DNA from: a virus
Length of the DNA stretch: 64,000 nt
Virus record (IMG/VR): IMGVR_UViG_3300024239_000011
Coordinates: 479,036 to 543,035 of that record
Strand: one strand, 5' to 3'
The position numbers and the translations under genes are program-made. How positions within the stretch are numbered: position 1 is the stretch's first letter; the number at the start of each line of letters is the position of its first letter. This document shows, piece by piece, positions 17,604-25,678 of the stretch. A model generated the notes under the pieces. That model saw only the letters and a program-made list of their open reading frames with translations. It did not search any database and was not told the origin of the DNA.

Positions 17604-18497
17604 ATGGCTTTGCAAAATATTGTTGGGGAGTTGAACCCCTATATCGAAAATGGTGTGCAAATCGAAGAAACGTTTGGTAAGTACAAAACAAAATTACTTC
17701 GTTCCGATAATGACCATTTTACGTTTGATTTTTATCCATCATTTGATGAATTATCAGTATATTACGATCAGGTTTACCCGAATACTGGGGGTCGCCCATT
17801 CTGGTATAATGCCGATAACAATTATGCAGATGAACGATGGGTTGGGGTGGTTCCAGCAATTGAACAATGGATTGAACACCACTTCGGTCGCCGCGATATC
17901 ACGATCCATGAGGTTGGGTGCGGTTTTGGTGGGCTTGTCGCCAAGCTTCGATCTTTAGGACTGGATGCTTCCGGTACCGATCTCAACACAAAAGCTATCA
18001 GCGATGGACGCACCCGGAAGGGTAATCAACACATCCATGGTCGAAGTGTATATGAGTTCCTTGCGGAGTATGGCAGTCAGGATATGATCTTGATGCAACA
18101 TTTCCTTGAGCATGTGACTGATCCAGTAGAAATTCTCAAAAATATGAAGGATCATATCAATCCCGGTGGATTGATATTCGGGCGCGTTCCAAATAGCCAA
18201 TTCTACCTAGCGAAACATCGCACTATTCGCTCGCACTGGTATGGATACCCACACCATCTACATTATTTTTCCGCAGCGTCCATTGAGAAAATCCTGACTC
18301 ATTGTGGATATACGGTATTGATGGTTGGCGCGACCGACGCGGAAATGTTTGGTGATCGTCAATGGAAGAAATTCGATGAAATCGAAGAGGTTGCTCGTGA
18401 ACGCGGAGACTGGAATGGGTCATGGGATGATTTGGTAAACCTGCTCATTACGCGAAATGAAGCGAAAGAAGTTCAATTTGTAGCGCGAGTGGACTAA
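17604..18497 (+). CDS. Class I SAM methyltransferase of the sugar cluster
   Basis: 297 residues. Motif I VGCGFGGL (about 103-110), followed by the acidic GTDLN and the HFLEHVTDP block, is typical of Methyltransf_23-type small-molecule/sugar methyltransferases. A YGYPHHLHYFS stretch late in the domain is also family-like. First of five genes (17604-21818) joined by overlaps or short gaps, which together look like a glycan synthesis or modification set. Confidence 0.75.
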   Translation: MALQNIVGELNPYIENGVQIEETFGKYKTKLLRSDNDHFTFDFYPSFDELSVYYDQVYPNTGGRPFWYNADNNYADERWVGVVPAIEQWIEHHFGRRDITIHEVGCGFGGLVAKLRSLGLDASGTDLNTKAISDGRTRKGNQHIHGRSVYEFLAEYGSQDMILMQHFLEHVTDPVEILKNMKDHINPGGLIFGRVPNSQFYLAKHRTIRSHWYGYPHHLHYFSAASIEKILTHCGYTVLMVGATDAEMFGDRQWKKFDEIEEVARERGDWNGSWDDLVNLLITRNEAKEVQFVARVD

Positions 18498-19261
18498 TGC
18501 CAAAAGGATTAATTCAGCCTAAAGACTATGGCGACATCATTGCCTTGCAAGGTATTGCCAATTTTCACGGGGTAACGGCTTGGCCGGTATGTCCTCATGT
18601 AATTGAAGTCTTCCGGCACTTCCCCGATATCGAACCAATCCTATTAGATGGATGTACTGATCTGGCACAACATTACTATCACCAAGCTTATGATGTACTC
18701 GTAAGGCGTGGATTTGATGTGGTTGATACTATGTGGCATGGACGGGCAAATGGGTGGGAACGACAACGTACCGTGGAAGGTCTTAAGAGGTGGCCGCAGC
18801 AAGTTCGCGAGACGCTGTTCGTAGACGAACTCAAGTACCTGATGGCGGAAGTACCGATTGAAGAGAAACATCGGGGTTTCCGGTGGAAGCGTTTCCCAGA
18901 CAAAGAAAATACTTTGCTTGACCATGCTCGACAAATAGCGGGTGGGTCGCGGTATGTAGTGGTTCATCAATATGATAACGATTACAAAAGCGTAATGGCA
19001 GAACCTATTCGTTTGGTAACTGATCTACCCGTTGTCAAGGTCGAAGCCATTCCGGGTTTTACGGTACTGGACTGGTATGCGGTGTTTTGTGAGGCAACTG
19101 AAATCCATATGATTGATAGTGCCCCGGCAAACTTCGTTGAATGTGCTGGTATTGGCGAGGTAAAGCATCTCCACCTCTATGCGCGAAAGAACACACGTCT
19201 ACAACCGAAACAAAAATGGGGGTTCGCGTTCCGGGATGATTGGACAAAGCATTATGCATAG
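18497..19261 (+). CDS. Glycosyltransferase-like protein, 254 aa
   Basis: The start overlaps the previous stop by one base. The C-terminal HMIDSAPANFVECAG resembles the conserved Ser/Asp loop of GT-B enzymes (GT9-like, where a D-S-x-x-x-H/N loop lies near the donor site). An N-terminal beta-loop (YGDIIALQGIANF) is compatible with the acceptor domain. Assignment is by context and loop pattern, without a clear full-length family match. Confidence 0.5.
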   Translation: MPKGLIQPKDYGDIIALQGIANFHGVTAWPVCPHVIEVFRHFPDIEPILLDGCTDLAQHYYHQAYDVLVRRGFDVVDTMWHGRANGWERQRTVEGLKRWPQQVRETLFVDELKYLMAEVPIEEKHRGFRWKRFPDKENTLLDHARQIAGGSRYVVVHQYDNDYKSVMAEPIRLVTDLPVVKVEAIPGFTVLDWYAVFCEATEIHMIDSAPANFVECAGIGEVKHLHLYARKNTRLQPKQKWGFAFRDDWTKHYA

Positions 19262-19272
19262 TGAGGTTGGTC

Positions 19273-20175
19273 ATGGTTGATATTTTGGTACCTGCCGGTA
19301 TTGGTGACATCTATTGGGTGATGATCAAAATGCAGTCGTTCATAGAAAAACGACTTGGTGGCGAAATCCCAACAATTTACACCTGCGAAGTAGACCCGAA
19401 GAAAAGCAATCGCAGTCAGGAATTCATGGAGCGCATTCCTTTTGTGAAATATGGCGGTGGTTTTTTTACCAAATCTGCGATTGGTACTAATAGTTGGTTT
19501 GGGACTGATTGGCTCATTCCTGATTATGAGCATAATGGTCGTAAATTTGATTACCTTTTTTGTCTAAATGGAGTGGTTCGAAACGGTTTCGATCTTGAAC
19601 GAGAGTGCGGGCTTGATGCATTCGAGACTAACTGGTATTTCCCTATCAACCCAGCGCCCGAGGAAGACGTTGCCGCCCTCCAATATCGTTCCGAATTGGG
19701 GAATTATGTGGTTGGATTTTTCTCAGGTGATGGAATGTTTAGTCGATGGGTCGCGGAAATGAACCATCACGCCATCTATGACCATCTGACCAAAATACAT
19801 GAACGGACTGGCTTTAAAATTGTCCTTACCGGGAAAGATTGGGATTGGGACACAGGCGTTAACCAGAAAATACTTGCTCTGGATGCAAACAAAGGCATTC
19901 TCGTCAACAAACTCGGACAGACTACGGTTAACCAATTATTTGCTTTGATGAAAAATTCAAAGGGAATTTTTGGCTGGCATGGTGGTAATACCATGATGGG
20001 CGTCGTTTTCAAAGTCCCTACATTTATGATATGGAGCAAATATTTCAAAAATTCAAAGTTCTACGAGAACTGCTTACCGCCCGACAAAAATGGGTGGTAT
20101 GATTTTGATGTAGCAAGTAATTGGGTATCTGGAAACTATGTAGACCGCTTTCTCAAGTTGGGCACCCATGATTAA
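19273..20175 (+). CDS. Glycosyltransferase family 9-like protein, 300 aa
   Basis: ATG at 19273 chosen for GAGG six bases upstream. The N-terminal VDILVPAGIGDIYWV is the GxGDxxW-type opening of heptosyltransferase-like GT9 proteins. KIVLTGKDWDW and GIFGWHGGNTMMGVVFKVP match the two conserved C-domain loops. Probably transfers a sugar from a nucleotide- or ADP-activated donor. Substrate unknown; overlaps the next gene by 8 bases. Confidence 0.6.
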   Translation: MVDILVPAGIGDIYWVMIKMQSFIEKRLGGEIPTIYTCEVDPKKSNRSQEFMERIPFVKYGGGFFTKSAIGTNSWFGTDWLIPDYEHNGRKFDYLFCLNGVVRNGFDLERECGLDAFETNWYFPINPAPEEDVAALQYRSELGNYVVGFFSGDGMFSRWVAEMNHHAIYDHLTKIHERTGFKIVLTGKDWDWDTGVNQKILALDANKGILVNKLGQTTVNQLFALMKNSKGIFGWHGGNTMMGVVFKVPTFMIWSKYFKNSKFYENCLPPDKNGWYDFDVASNWVSGNYVDRFLKLGTHD

Positions 20176-21175
20176 GAGAATTACTTTTTTGGGCGATTTT
20201 CTTCGAACCAATCCGGGTGAAACTGTCAATAGTAGCGGTTTCAATGTAAGGTGGTTATCGCATTTGTTGCGGTGGCAAATCAACGCTGCATCAAATTTAC
20301 CGCAAACCGTGTTTATTCCAGATCAAAATAAATTCGAAGAAATATATAATCAAATTGGTTTAATACCATGTTTCGAAAACTGGGTGTCGTCGTTTGATCG
20401 ACCGCTTAATGGAGATATCCTACTACCATTTGTAGAAAATGATTTGGTAATCGGGTTTGAATTATCACCAACAATCAAGCGGATGCTTGATCATATTGAG
20501 GTACCATATATTAATATTCAACTACATCCCATCCGATATTTCGAAGACCTTATGTTCTCGTTTGAGAGTAATAACCCGGATATCGAGGATAGTATTCATC
20601 AATTTTCGGTGACGACAGATGTAGTGGATTTCCAAACCAATATTTTTCAGGCACACCTAGCCCAAAATGCGCTGCCATATTTTGACGAACCCGTGGTTGT
20701 TGTAATGGGTCAAACGTTTTGTGATAAAGCACTTATCGTGCAAAACCGATTGGTAAATTTCAATGATTTTGCGGAACCATTAATAAAGCTCATCAAAACC
20801 CAAAAAGTGGTTTTCAAACCTCATCCACATGCGAATGACCAATGCCCCCTTGGGTCTTGGATGCGTGAAAATGAAGTGCAGATTGTTGATGCGAATGCTT
20901 ACACGTTGATGGTATCACCATTAGTAAGCAAATTCATCACTATGAGTTCTGGATCGGTTTCCGAAGCTATATACTTGGGGAAAACTGGGCAATTTTTAGT
21001 GCATAATCCACTGGATTATCACAAGAATGCGGTAATGCATCAATTTTTCACCGTGAATTTTTGGTCCACTATATTATCACCCGTTATTCCCACCCGAAAT
21101 GGGGTAGCTGAAATGCCATTTGTGTCTGATCGGTGCAGACGTAGTTTGACCACATCATGGGCTTATAGACGTTAA
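20168..21175 (+). CDS. Capsule-type glycosyltransferase (GT-B), 335 aa
   Basis: KVVFKPHPHAND (about residues 215-226) and MSSGSVSEAIYLGK (about 258-271) are the two hallmark C-domain motifs of capsule-polysaccharide/KpsC-KpsS-like and CDP-glycerol-transferase-like GT-B enzymes. Noticeably richer in A+T than the neighbouring genes, which may mean separate acquisition. Third transferase of the cluster. Confidence 0.6.
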   Translation: MIKRITFLGDFLRTNPGETVNSSGFNVRWLSHLLRWQINAASNLPQTVFIPDQNKFEEIYNQIGLIPCFENWVSSFDRPLNGDILLPFVENDLVIGFELSPTIKRMLDHIEVPYINIQLHPIRYFEDLMFSFESNNPDIEDSIHQFSVTTDVVDFQTNIFQAHLAQNALPYFDEPVVVVMGQTFCDKALIVQNRLVNFNDFAEPLIKLIKTQKVVFKPHPHANDQCPLGSWMRENEVQIVDANAYTLMVSPLVSKFITMSSGSVSEAIYLGKTGQFLVHNPLDYHKNAVMHQFFTVNFWSTILSPVIPTRNGVAEMPFVSDRCRRSLTTSWAYRR

Positions 21176-21188
21176 AATGGAGAGTGAT

Positions 21189-21818
21189 ATGATTAAGCGT
21201 GGATCAATGTTTGTTCTTGATGATGACAACTTTTTTGGTGGATTATTTGATCGTTCCGGCGATCAATTTGAAACTGGTAACCTCAAAGCCGCATTGAAAT
21301 ATGTCCGGATATGGGGGACTGCTATAGATGGTGGTGCCCATTACGGTAGTTGGACCCGTTACCTTACCGATTTCGCGAAGATCATTGCATTCGAGCCGCG
21401 TCAAGACATCCATGAGTGTCTGGTACGCAACACTGAGCATATTCCTCATGTGGATTGCCGCCGCCAAGCTCTTGGTGATCGAATGGATTCCGTCTCGGTA
21501 GGAATCGGCAAGCATTATGATAATTCCGGATGTGGTACCGTGCTGGGTAATGGTGACACCCCAATGATCACCATCGACAGCCTGGGGCTTGACGACGTAG
21601 GATTTATTAAACTTGACGTTGAAGGAATGGAATATCACACCCTCAAAGGAGCAGAAGAAACTCTTAAAAGATGCAAGCCAGTTGTGTTATTCGAAGATAA
21701 AGGTCATAGTGAAGATTATGGGGTTACCAAAGGTGAGTGTGGGAAATTTCTGCAAAGTCTGGGCGCATCTGAACTTTTGGTGATGAGCAAACGAGACTTC
21801 ATTTATGGATGGCGTTGA
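21189..21818 (+). CDS. FkbM-family methyltransferase
   Basis: 209 residues from the ATG at 21189 (GGAGAGTGAT precedes it). AIDGGAHYGSW is the FkbM SAM-binding motif I, followed by IIAFEPR (motif II). ITIDSLGLDDVGFIKLDVEG is the signature second half of the family. FkbM enzymes methylate sugar or polyketide hydroxyls. It closes the sugar cluster, giving two methyltransferases and three glycosyltransferases in a row. Confidence 0.8.
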   Translation: MIKRGSMFVLDDDNFFGGLFDRSGDQFETGNLKAALKYVRIWGTAIDGGAHYGSWTRYLTDFAKIIAFEPRQDIHECLVRNTEHIPHVDCRRQALGDRMDSVSVGIGKHYDNSGCGTVLGNGDTPMITIDSLGLDDVGFIKLDVEGMEYHTLKGAEETLKRCKPVVLFEDKGHSEDYGVTKGECGKFLQSLGASELLVMSKRDFIYGWR

Positions 21819-21821
21819 TAC

Positions 21822-21850
21822 TTGACGATCATTTTTGTCTATCGTATATA
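21822..21850 (+). promoter_or_regulatory. Host-type promoter TTGACG-N17-TATATA
   Basis: -35 at 21822-21827, 17-bp spacer, -10 at 21845-21850. One of the best sigma70-like promoters in the window; it drives the structured leader before the 21946 gene. Confidence 0.75.
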
Positions 21851-21851
21851 T

Positions 21852-21925
21852 CGAACCACTATCTCATCATTACCCCCAAATGGGATGGTATGTGTCCCGC
21901 TAGTGGTTCGTTGCTGGCGGGACAC
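21852..21925 (+). ncRNA. Candidate pseudoknotted 5' leader
   Basis: Stem A pairs CGAACCACT (21852-21860) with AGTGGTTCG (21902-21910), 9 bp perfect. Stem B pairs GTGTCCCGC (21892-21900) with GCGGGACAC (21917-21925), 9 bp perfect. The 3' strand of A lies in the loop of B, the order that defines an H-type pseudoknot. A small hairpin (21871-21890) sits in the first loop. The leader ends 20 nt before the ATG at 21946. Confidence 0.55.
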
Positions 21926-21945
21926 AGTTTAACAAAGGACACCCA

Positions 21946-22233
21946 ATGACTGACATTCGCCGCATTATCTTGGAAACGGTTGAATCGCTTGGTGCTATCA
22001 AAGGCATTGAACTTGTCACCCGTGTGACCGTGCGTTTGTGTGAGGATGAACGGAAGGGTGGTGTCACACCGGTAAGTGATGAAATCATTTCCACCCTGAA
22101 CATCATGGTGGCTGCGGGAGATTTGGTGGAAATTGAGTACGTGGTTCCTGGCATGGAATACCGAATCAAGTCGATCTACATGCCCAAGGGCACCCAGGTG
22201 GTCAGCGTCGGCGGAATTGCTGTCCGGGAGTGA
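21946..22233 (+). CDS. Hypothetical protein, 95 aa, possible winged helix
   Basis: Not recognised. The helix-helix-strand order (IRRIILETVESLG, then DEIISTLNIMVAAGDLVEIEYVVPG and a beta hairpin) resembles a winged-helix fold, common in small early phage regulators. AAAGGA precedes the ATG. Expressed from the strong promoter at 21822 through the pseudoknotted leader. Confidence 0.6.
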   Translation: MTDIRRIILETVESLGAIKGIELVTRVTVRLCEDERKGGVTPVSDEIISTLNIMVAAGDLVEIEYVVPGMEYRIKSIYMPKGTQVVSVGGIAVRE

Positions 22234-22236
22234 CCC

Positions 22237-22632
22237 ATGTCGATAATGCCCATTGAAGCGTTTCAGGCGGCGCTTGACCGCTGCGAGGTGGACATCACCA
22301 TCCCGTCGCCGTTCACCGTGTTGTCGGGCATGGAACCGCCGCGCACGGACCTTACCCCAATCCAAAAGTTCTATTTGATTCGCCGTTGTTGCGAAGAGAT
22401 ACACGACTTCATCGTCGGGGCATCGGACTATCCGGTGTATTTTGGGAACTATCTGCGTTTCATGCTGCGGTCACTCGGTAATGACCATGCCATGATGATC
22501 TTGGCTGCACGAATGCTAATGCAGCAGTTTCGCCATTTTAAAGTTGACCCGCCCTCCGGTGATTGGTTAGAAAAGATTCCAGAGTGGATCGAGGTCGATA
22601 CTAAATACAGGGAAGCGATTTTGACCGATTGA
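22237..22632 (+). CDS. Hypothetical protein, 131 aa
   Basis: Not recognised. Mostly helical, with repeated Arg/Cys in the centre (FYLIRRCCEEIHDF). Starts three bases after the previous stop and is probably co-transcribed with it. A TAAATA inside its 3' end (22602) is coding sequence, not a promoter I would support. Confidence 0.65.
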   Translation: MSIMPIEAFQAALDRCEVDITIPSPFTVLSGMEPPRTDLTPIQKFYLIRRCCEEIHDFIVGASDYPVYFGNYLRFMLRSLGNDHAMMILAARMLMQQFRHFKVDPPSGDWLEKIPEWIEVDTKYREAILTD

Positions 22633-22640
22633 ATGGTAAT

Positions 22641-22715
22641 GCTGCGGTGCCTCAATGGTACAGGACCGCTCTTGTAAAGCGGCATTTGGGGGTTCAAGTC
22701 CCTCCCGCAGCACCA
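22641..22715 (+). tRNA. tRNA-Thr (UGU)
   Basis: Folds fully: acceptor GCTGCGG/CCGCAGC, D arm, anticodon stem CCGCT/AGCGG with loop CTTGTAA (anticodon TGT), T arm with loop TTCAAGT, discriminator A and encoded CCA. The convergent HNH homing endonuclease ends one base after the CCA. Confidence 0.9.
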
Positions 22716-22716
22716 T

Positions 22717-23340
22717 TCAATAACTCTTTCCTTCCGCATACCGCTGCCGACGCCTATATCGCCCATTCCCCTTGTTTTTGCCCTTGTATGTCGGGGTAAG
22801 ACTGTGGCAGTTAGGACATAGCAATATCACGTTATCGAGGGTATTGTTTGAAGCGTCTCCGTCGATGTGTTCGATTTCTACATTGACAGGCATCTTTTCG
22901 AAATCCCACGCACAAGTTGGTGACATGCATCGTTCGCCGTGTTGTTCGATGAGATAACGCTTCACTTGGCGCGCGTTTTTTGCAATTCCCGCAACAATTT
23001 CCTCGTTTTTCTTGCGTTTTCGATCTTCGACGTGGCAGGCAAGCGAGCAGTATTTTCCGCCCGATTTGATTGGCTTTCCACACACCACGCATGGTTCGCC
23101 AGGGTTGCGTGGTGTTGGTATTGCTGTTGGTGCATTTGTGCCTCGTTGCCGGTTGTTGAATGTTGCCGCGCAAGCCATACAACAAAATTTGTTGTCTCGT
23201 TTAGCATATGGTATGGTTGCGTTACAGTTTGGACATCGCTTTGGCGAATCTTCATAAGCTTTCTTAAACGAAGCGTTCCGTTCTGCATGAATCAGTTTGC
23301 TGTTTTCGTACCCTAGTTTACCTGCTTCTGATTTGTCCAT
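22717..23340 (-). CDS. HNH homing endonuclease
   Basis: 207 residues. Two N-terminal zinc ribbons (CPNC...CCMAC about 37-57; CVVCG...CSLAC about 83-100), a basic linker, then the HNH core: CMSPTC, VEIEHIDGDASNN, LDNVILLCPNCHSLTPTYKG. The His-Asn-His/Cys arrangement is complete, so the nuclease is probably active. No intron surrounds it, so it is free-standing. It ends immediately beside tRNA-Thr. A late promoter with hairpin lies upstream. Confidence 0.85.
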   Translation of the reverse strand: MDKSEAGKLGYENSKLIHAERNASFKKAYEDSPKRCPNCNATIPYAKRDNKFCCMACAATFNNRQRGTNAPTAIPTPRNPGEPCVVCGKPIKSGGKYCSLACHVEDRKRKKNEEIVAGIAKNARQVKRYLIEQHGERCMSPTCAWDFEKMPVNVEIEHIDGDASNNTLDNVILLCPNCHSLTPTYKGKNKGNGRYRRRQRYAEGKSY

Positions 23341-23342
23341 TT

Positions 23343-23382
23343 GCCCGGTTCCAGACTTGTTGGTGTATCTGGAACTATTTAT
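23343..23382 (-). promoter_or_regulatory. Late promoter ATAAATA plus hairpin before HNH gene
   Basis: ATAAATA on the minus strand (23376-23382). GTTCCAGA just after it can pair with TCTGGAAC next to the start of the HNH gene (8 bp). The first five bases of the left arm lie before the expected +1, so the late transcript would lose most of the stem. Confidence 0.65.
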
Positions 23383-23409
23383 TCAACTGTTTCGACTCGG
23401 TGTCTCGGC

Positions 23410-23883
23410 ATGCCATCATCTGATACTCTTGAAAATTTCCTGCGCTGTCCAAGCTGCGGGCGCGTTTATCTTCGCCCCTATGATGGGGTTGGTATTTGCT
23501 GGACCCTTGGGTGCAAAGACCCTGTGTTGGTTCAGCCGACTCAGGAACAGATGGATGCTTTGCCCATGGGCTGCACCATCAGCACGCCCACCATTCTTCG
23601 CCCCGAGCAAGAGATTCGGTTCCGATACGTGAATTGGAAGGGCGAGGAAGGTATTCGTCGCGCTATTCCCATCGGGCTGTTCTGGGGATCGAACGAGTAT
23701 CATCCGATCCCCCAGCATTTGATGCGCGCCTACGATTGCGACAAGAATGCGCTGCGCATTTTTGCTTTACTCGACATCAAAGAATGGCTGACAATGGCAC
23801 GCCCACAATTAAGTCCAGAGGAAGAATATAATCTACTCAGCCAGGATGCTGAGTTGGTTGCGGTAACGCGGTGGGAACTCTAA
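23410..23883 (+). CDS. Zinc-finger plus WYL-like phage protein, 157 aa
   Basis: Start at ATG 23410. An N-terminal four-cysteine ribbon (CPSCG ... CWTLGC, about residues 12-35), then RYVNWKGEEGIRRAIPIG, GLFWGSNEYHPIPQHLM and ALRIFALLDI, a pattern common in phage proteins with a small SH3/WYL-like beta barrel. A ligand- or nucleic-acid-binding role is likely but unspecified. Coupled to the next gene (TAATG). Confidence 0.6.
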   Translation: MPSSDTLENFLRCPSCGRVYLRPYDGVGICWTLGCKDPVLVQPTQEQMDALPMGCTISTPTILRPEQEIRFRYVNWKGEEGIRRAIPIGLFWGSNEYHPIPQHLMRAYDCDKNALRIFALLDIKEWLTMARPQLSPEEEYNLLSQDAELVAVTRWEL

Positions 23884-24296
23884 TGCCAATACAAATCATA
23901 TCCGATCTGGTTGATCCGGATGATCCGCAGGGTCGCACCTACAAGCAACTTAACGCCGATAAAACCCATGGCATTCCGGTGGGAACGTTGGTGGAGCTTG
24001 AAAATGGGGTGCGATTGTTCGTTGTGTACCAGGGTCGTGATTGTGACCAAACGCCGCTCTATTGGTTGTCGGTAGACAAGAATGACACGGTTAGGGAAGA
24101 CCCGCGTTTCCTGAATAGTTCGTGGGATGGTGGTTATCCAGAAAGCGCATTGAGTGTCGTTTTGCGTTCCCTGGACGATGCTCGTAAGCTGGTTTGGCAG
24201 TTGGTTGATGGGCACAGTGATTTTGATGATCGCGACCCCGAATCTATTGCCGTAGTTGAACGTCTCGCCGCGCATATGTGCGTGGGGATGCCATGA
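23883..24296 (+). CDS. Hypothetical protein, 137 aa
   Basis: Not recognised. The N-terminal half contains an SH3-like run (GIPVGTLVELENGVRLFVVYQGRD, residues about 24-47). The start overlaps the previous stop, and the end overlaps a 28-codon frame by ATGA. Confidence 0.65.
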   Translation: MPIQIISDLVDPDDPQGRTYKQLNADKTHGIPVGTLVELENGVRLFVVYQGRDCDQTPLYWLSVDKNDTVREDPRFLNSSWDGGYPESALSVVLRSLDDARKLVWQLVDGHSDFDDRDPESIAVVERLAAHMCVGMP

Positions 24297-24379
24297 CGTG
24301 GGAAATCCATTTCACATCATTTAATGCGCGTTCAACCTTCATCCATACCTACTTGCAGAATGCAGGAATACGGCAATGA
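24293..24379 (+). CDS. Small overlapping reading frame, 28 aa
   Basis: ATG overlaps the upstream stop (ATGA at 24293-24296), and its TGA overlaps the next ATG (24376). This chained pattern is how the phage links co-translated genes, so a real micro-gene is plausible. The peptide is short, with no membrane segment. Codon-level evidence is lacking. Confidence 0.4.
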   Translation: MTWEIHFTSFNARSTFIHTYLQNAGIRQ

Positions 24380-24654
24380 CTGATGTACCTAAGACGCATG
24401 ATCTGGTGGCGAAATTGCGCAAAGCGGTTGATGGTGCCTGCTGTTATGGTCAGCCAGTGCCGTATACCATGGTCAAAGTGGCCAATCTAAAAATTGCTGC
24501 CGATGAATTGGACAAAATGGCGGCGGAATTGGCACAATGGCGTGGTATTGCGTCCATCGGGAACGGCAGTCCATGCTATACACCAGAACGCCTTGAGAAA
24601 GAACTTACCGCCCTCATCGCTGAACGCGCTCAGTCAGACCATGAACACGCTTGA
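24376..24654 (+). CDS. Hypothetical protein, 92 aa
   Basis: Not recognised. Mostly helical; the centre (LKIAADELDKMAAELAQWRG) looks like part of the small phage helical proteins that pair with restriction- or nucleotide-related partners, but no match can be claimed. Overlaps the next gene by 14 bases. Confidence 0.6.
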   Translation: MTDVPKTHDLVAKLRKAVDGACCYGQPVPYTMVKVANLKIAADELDKMAAELAQWRGIASIGNGSPCYTPERLEKELTALIAERAQSDHEHA

Positions 24655-24895
24655 ACATGCGCCTGAAGTTCTGAACGACATGGCAGACAAGCTTAATCTG
24701 CCGATGGGTTATCAGAGTATTCTTCGCAGTACGGCAAGCCGTATTGAACTTCTTCGGTCAGTGGTTGAACACTGCTGGATTCATTCAAACTATCCAGACT
24801 GCGGGTATACCCAAATGACGACCGAACAAAAAGAAATGTATAATTGGGCTATTGGGCGTGAAAATGTGGTTGACAATATCGCCGAAGAAAGTTAA
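24641..24895 (+). CDS. Hypothetical protein, 84 aa
   Basis: Not recognised. ATG at 24641 inside the end of the previous gene; the longer frame back to 24494 only overlaps it. Helical and acidic. Last gene before tRNA-Lys. Confidence 0.6.
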   Translation: MNTLEHAPEVLNDMADKLNLPMGYQSILRSTASRIELLRSVVEHCWIHSNYPDCGYTQMTTEQKEMYNWAIGRENVVDNIAEES

Positions 24896-24927
24896 AACCT
24901 TTTCAACGAAACGACAGAATTCCTAAT

Positions 24928-25196
24928 GTTCGGGTAGCTTAGTGGTAAAGCAATCGACTTTCAATGGGAGCTTCTACAAGAAATTGTAGTCGATCACTGC
25001 TCAAATTCGGGGAACGCTGTAAAATGCCAATCCCGAGCCAAGCCGCGAGAGCGGAAGGTGTAGAGACTAGACGGGCAGCACCTACGGCAGAATGCTACGG
25101 TGAAGGGATAGTCCAGACCACAAACCGTAAGGGCGGTAAAAGCCGAAGTGGTATGTAATCGATAGACCGAGGGTTCGAATCCCTCCCCGAACACCA
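24928..25196 (+). tRNA. tRNA-Lys (UUU) interrupted by a group I intron
   Basis: Exons 24928-24961 and 25156-25196. Joined, they give acceptor GTTCGGG/CCCGAAC, D arm GCTT/AAGC, anticodon stem ATCGA/TCGAT with loop CTTTTAA (anticodon TTT), T loop TTCGAAT, discriminator A and CCA. The intron lies between anticodon positions 35 and 36. The exon-end CTTT pairs with GGAG of the intron to form P1 with a U-G splice-site pair. Confidence 0.85.
24962..25155 (+). ncRNA. Group I intron (IC3-like) in tRNA-Lys
   Basis: 194 nt with the hallmark conserved blocks: AATTCGGGGAA and AATCCCGAGCCAAGC (P4/P5 region), GGTGTAGAGACTA (R) and GATAGTCC (S), whose GACTA/TAGTC forms P7. It ends in G before the 3' exon. 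These blocks closely resemble the cyanobacterial tRNA-Leu intron. No endonuclease gene inside. Confidence 0.85.
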
Positions 25197-25202
25197 AAGT
25201 TT

Positions 25203-25234
25203 AAAAAGGCTGGGATTTATTCCCAGCCTTTTTG
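25203..25234 (+). terminator. Intrinsic terminator after tRNA-Lys
   Basis: 13-bp perfect stem (25203-25215 with 25221-25233) around TTTAT, ending in a T run. Confidence 0.9.
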
Positions 25235-25311
25235 TTTTCGGCTTGTTCTCATATCTAACCTGGGTTAGACTCTTCTGATGATTCGTGCTCCATGCGCCAA
25301 GGAGAGAGAAC

Positions 25312-25623
25312 GTGCTATCTGCTCATTTCGTTTGTGCCGAAATTCAGAAGCCCATGCTGATTGGGATCGACCATGAAGAGTTCTTATCCTTCCTTGACGA
25401 TGAAGTATCCAGATGTGAAGAAACCGGTAAGGAAATAGATATCGAGATCGCGGACAATAACCAATACACGTTTGCAGTTGGCGGTGTTCCTTACTGCGTC
25501 CCTGAAGGTACACCGATTGATGCCGACTTTATTTCCCGCCTAGGCATTGATATGCCAGTTCTGTCCGGTCGATACCCTGGCTGGTATTTCTATGCGATCT
25601 TCAGACCTCGCACGGTGAACTAG
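25312..25623 (+). CDS. Hypothetical protein, 103 aa
   Basis: Not recognised. GTG at 25312 is preferred: AAGGAGAG lies seven bases upstream, while the frame's earlier GTG (25285) has no ribosome site. Acidic N-terminal half, aromatic C-terminus. A TTGTTC-N17-TAGACT promoter precedes it. GTTCTC in the -35 is complementary to GAGAAC just before the start. Confidence 0.6.
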   Translation: MLSAHFVCAEIQKPMLIGIDHEEFLSFLDDEVSRCEETGKEIDIEIADNNQYTFAVGGVPYCVPEGTPIDADFISRLGIDMPVLSGRYPGWYFYAIFRPRTVN

Positions 25624-25648
25624 TGGCGACGATCAACGCGGCTGACTG

Positions 25649-25672
25649 ATAAATACCCTAAACATTTTAGGG
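25649..25672 (+). promoter_or_regulatory. Late promoter ATAAATA with promoter-embedded anti-RBS arm
   Basis: ATAAATA at 25649-25655. CCCTAAA (25656-25662), mostly before the expected +1, pairs with TTTAGGG (25666-25672), which contains the AGGG ribosome site of the 25679 gene. Confidence 0.7.
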
Positions 25673-25678
25673 TGCAAA

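Noticed and set aside
22602-22607. TAAATA inside the 22237 gene
   Set aside because: It is coding sequence (Thr-Lys-Tyr), with no gene at a suitable distance downstream. A TAAATA on the minus strand near 15411 inside the fibre gene was rejected for the same reason.
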